64,000 nucleotides of DNA from Pseudarthrobacter enclensis (GTDB lineage Bacteria > Actinomycetota > Actinomycetes > Actinomycetales > Micrococcaceae). This document shows positions 63,048-64,000 of the stretch, one piece after another. The stretch spans positions 124,001-188,000 of the forward strand of contig NZ_KQ758605.1 of NCBI RefSeq assembly GCF_001457025.1, given 5' to 3'. The notes under the pieces are model-generated. The model was given only the letters and a program-made list of their open reading frames with translations. It ran no database searches and was not told where the DNA came from. Position 1 is the first letter of the stretch, and the number at the start of each line of letters is the position of its first letter. The position numbers and the translations under genes are program-made.

Positions 63048-64000
63048 ATGAACACCCAGACGCGTGAGACCACCAGCATGTCAGACGCCCAGGACAAGGC
63101 AGCCACCCTCATCGAGGCGCTGCCCTGGATCCAGCGGTTCGCCGGCACCACCATGGTGATCAAGTACGGCGGCAACGCGATGGTCAACGACGAGCTGCGG
63201 CGCGCGTTCGCCGAGGACATCGTCTTCCTGCACCACGTGGGCATCCACCCCGTGGTGGTCCACGGCGGCGGCCCGCAGATCAACTCCATGCTGGGCCGGC
63301 TCGGCATCGAGTCGGAGTTCAAGGGCGGCCTGCGCGTCACCACGCCCGAGGCCATGGACGTGGTCCGGATGGTCCTCACCGGCCAGGTGGGACGTGAGCT
63401 GGTGGGCCTGATCAACTCCCACGGCCCCTACGCCGTCGGCATGTCCGGCGAAGACGGCGGCCTCCTGCGCGCCGTCCGCACCGGGACCGTGGTGGACGGG
63501 CAGGACGTGGACCTGGGGCTCGTGGGCGAGGTGGTCGGCGTCGACCCCGCCGGCATCGTGGACATCCTCGACGCCGGGCGCATCCCGGTGATTTCCACCG
63601 TTGCCCCGGAAATCGTCGACGGCGGCGACGGAGTTCCCGGGGCCGCCCGCTTCCAGCCCACTGGCCAGGTCCTGAACGTCAATGCGGACACCGCGGCTGC
63701 CGCCGTCGCCTCCGCGCTGGGCGCCTCCAAACTGGTCATCCTGACCGACGTCGAAGGCCTCTACGCCAACTGGCCGGACAAGTCCTCCCTGATCTCCTCG
63801 CTCACCGCATCCGAGCTGAGGGACATGCTGCCCCGGCTCGAGTCCGGCATGATCCCCAAGATGGCAGCGTGCCTGAAGGCCATCGACGAAGGCGTGGAAC
63901 GCGCGCACATTGTGGACGGGCGCCTGGCCCACTCCATGCTTCTGGAAACATTTACGACGGCGGGCATCGGCACCCAGGTGGTCCCGGACGAGGAGACAAA
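63048..64000 (+). CDS. argB: Acetylglutamate kinase (3' end outside the window)
   Basis: Phosphorylates N-acetylglutamate. The visible 317 codons have [16 protein letters not shown] near 36 (phosphate loop), [18 protein letters not shown] near 70, and [20 protein letters not shown] near 210. The frame is open to the last base, and the reading VVPDEE is close to the usual C-terminus, so only a few residues are missing. ATG 63048 (another at 63078) lies 55 bases after argJ in the same operon. Confidence 0.95.
   Translation, partial: MNTQTRETTSMSDAQDKAATLIEALPWIQRFAGTTMVIKYGGNAMVNDELRRAFAEDIVFLHHVGIHPVVVHGGGPQINSMLGRLGIESEFKGGLRVTTPEAMDVVRMVLTGQVGRELVGLINSHGPYAVGMSGEDGGLLRAVRTGTVVDGQDVDLGLVGEVVGVDPAGIVDILDAGRIPVISTVAPEIVDGGDGVPGAARFQPTGQVLNVNADTAAAAVASALGASKLVILTDVEGLYANWPDKSSLISSLTASELRDMLPRLESGMIPKMAACLKAIDEGVERAHIVDGRLAHSMLLETFTTAGIGTQVVPDEET

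Overview
The window is a 64 kb piece of a high-GC actinobacterial chromosome. Ribosomal, lysine, arginine and histidine genes, a sulfur-carrier plus Moco cluster, FtsK, RecA, LexA, PriA-type HisA and DUF3046, DUF1844 and ClgR homologues in this order are typical of Micrococcaceae. I read it as Arthrobacter or Pseudarthrobacter; that assignment rests on recalled family likeness, not on a search. Nearly all of it is ordinary core chromosome. I see no rRNA, tRNA, CRISPR array, prophage or insertion sequence.

Layout. 0.1-9.5 kb: truB, two small membrane proteins, ribF, a kynA-kynU pair, rpsO, pnp and an M16 protease. 9.5-12.2 kb: short repeats, a DUF1579-like protein, and a DUF222/HNH endonuclease-like gene whose C-terminal tail is out of frame. 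12.2-18.3 kb: a molybdenum cofactor island (moaD-moaA on minus; a membrane-anchored sulfite-oxidase-fold protein, moeA, moaC, moaB and moaE on plus). 18.3-28.9 kb: dapB, a YeiB-like membrane acyltransferase, a tiny DUF222-like gene under a LexA box, dapA, rnj, ftsK, pgsA, pncC/cinA and clgR. 29-41.5 kb: a MarR regulator, DUF3046, recA-recX, miaB, miaA, dapF, a methyltransferase, hflX, dinG, then lexA divergent from a LysM cell-division-suppressor-like gene. 41.6-47.4 kb: hisC-hisB-hisH, a 52-residue membrane protein, hisA/priA, SseB-like and an MFS exporter. 47.5-51.1 kb: DUF1844, infC (ATT start), rpmI, rplT and an rRNA methyltransferase. 51.2-55.8 kb: GlsB-like, an MFS exporter, mutT, an SOS-controlled radical SAM protein, a SIMPL protein and a small HExxH membrane protein. 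56-64 kb: pheS-pheT, a quinone reductase and argC-argJ-argB, which runs off the end.

The unifying theme is DNA damage. LexA boxes of the form TCGAAM-N4-GTTCKR lie before recA, lexA/LysM, the radical SAM gene and the mini-DUF222 gene. recA additionally carries a near-perfect PafBC-type (RecA-NDp) promoter, and the large DUF222/HNH gene has a weaker version of the same motif with exact spacing. A second theme is leaderless translation: at least twelve genes have a TANNNT box ending 6-7 bases before the start codon and no Shine-Dalgarno sequence.

Biosynthetic logic: dapA, dapB and dapF supply diaminopimelate; argC-J-B run the acetylated arginine pathway behind tandem ArgR operators; the Moco island makes, loads and probably uses the cofactor within one locus.
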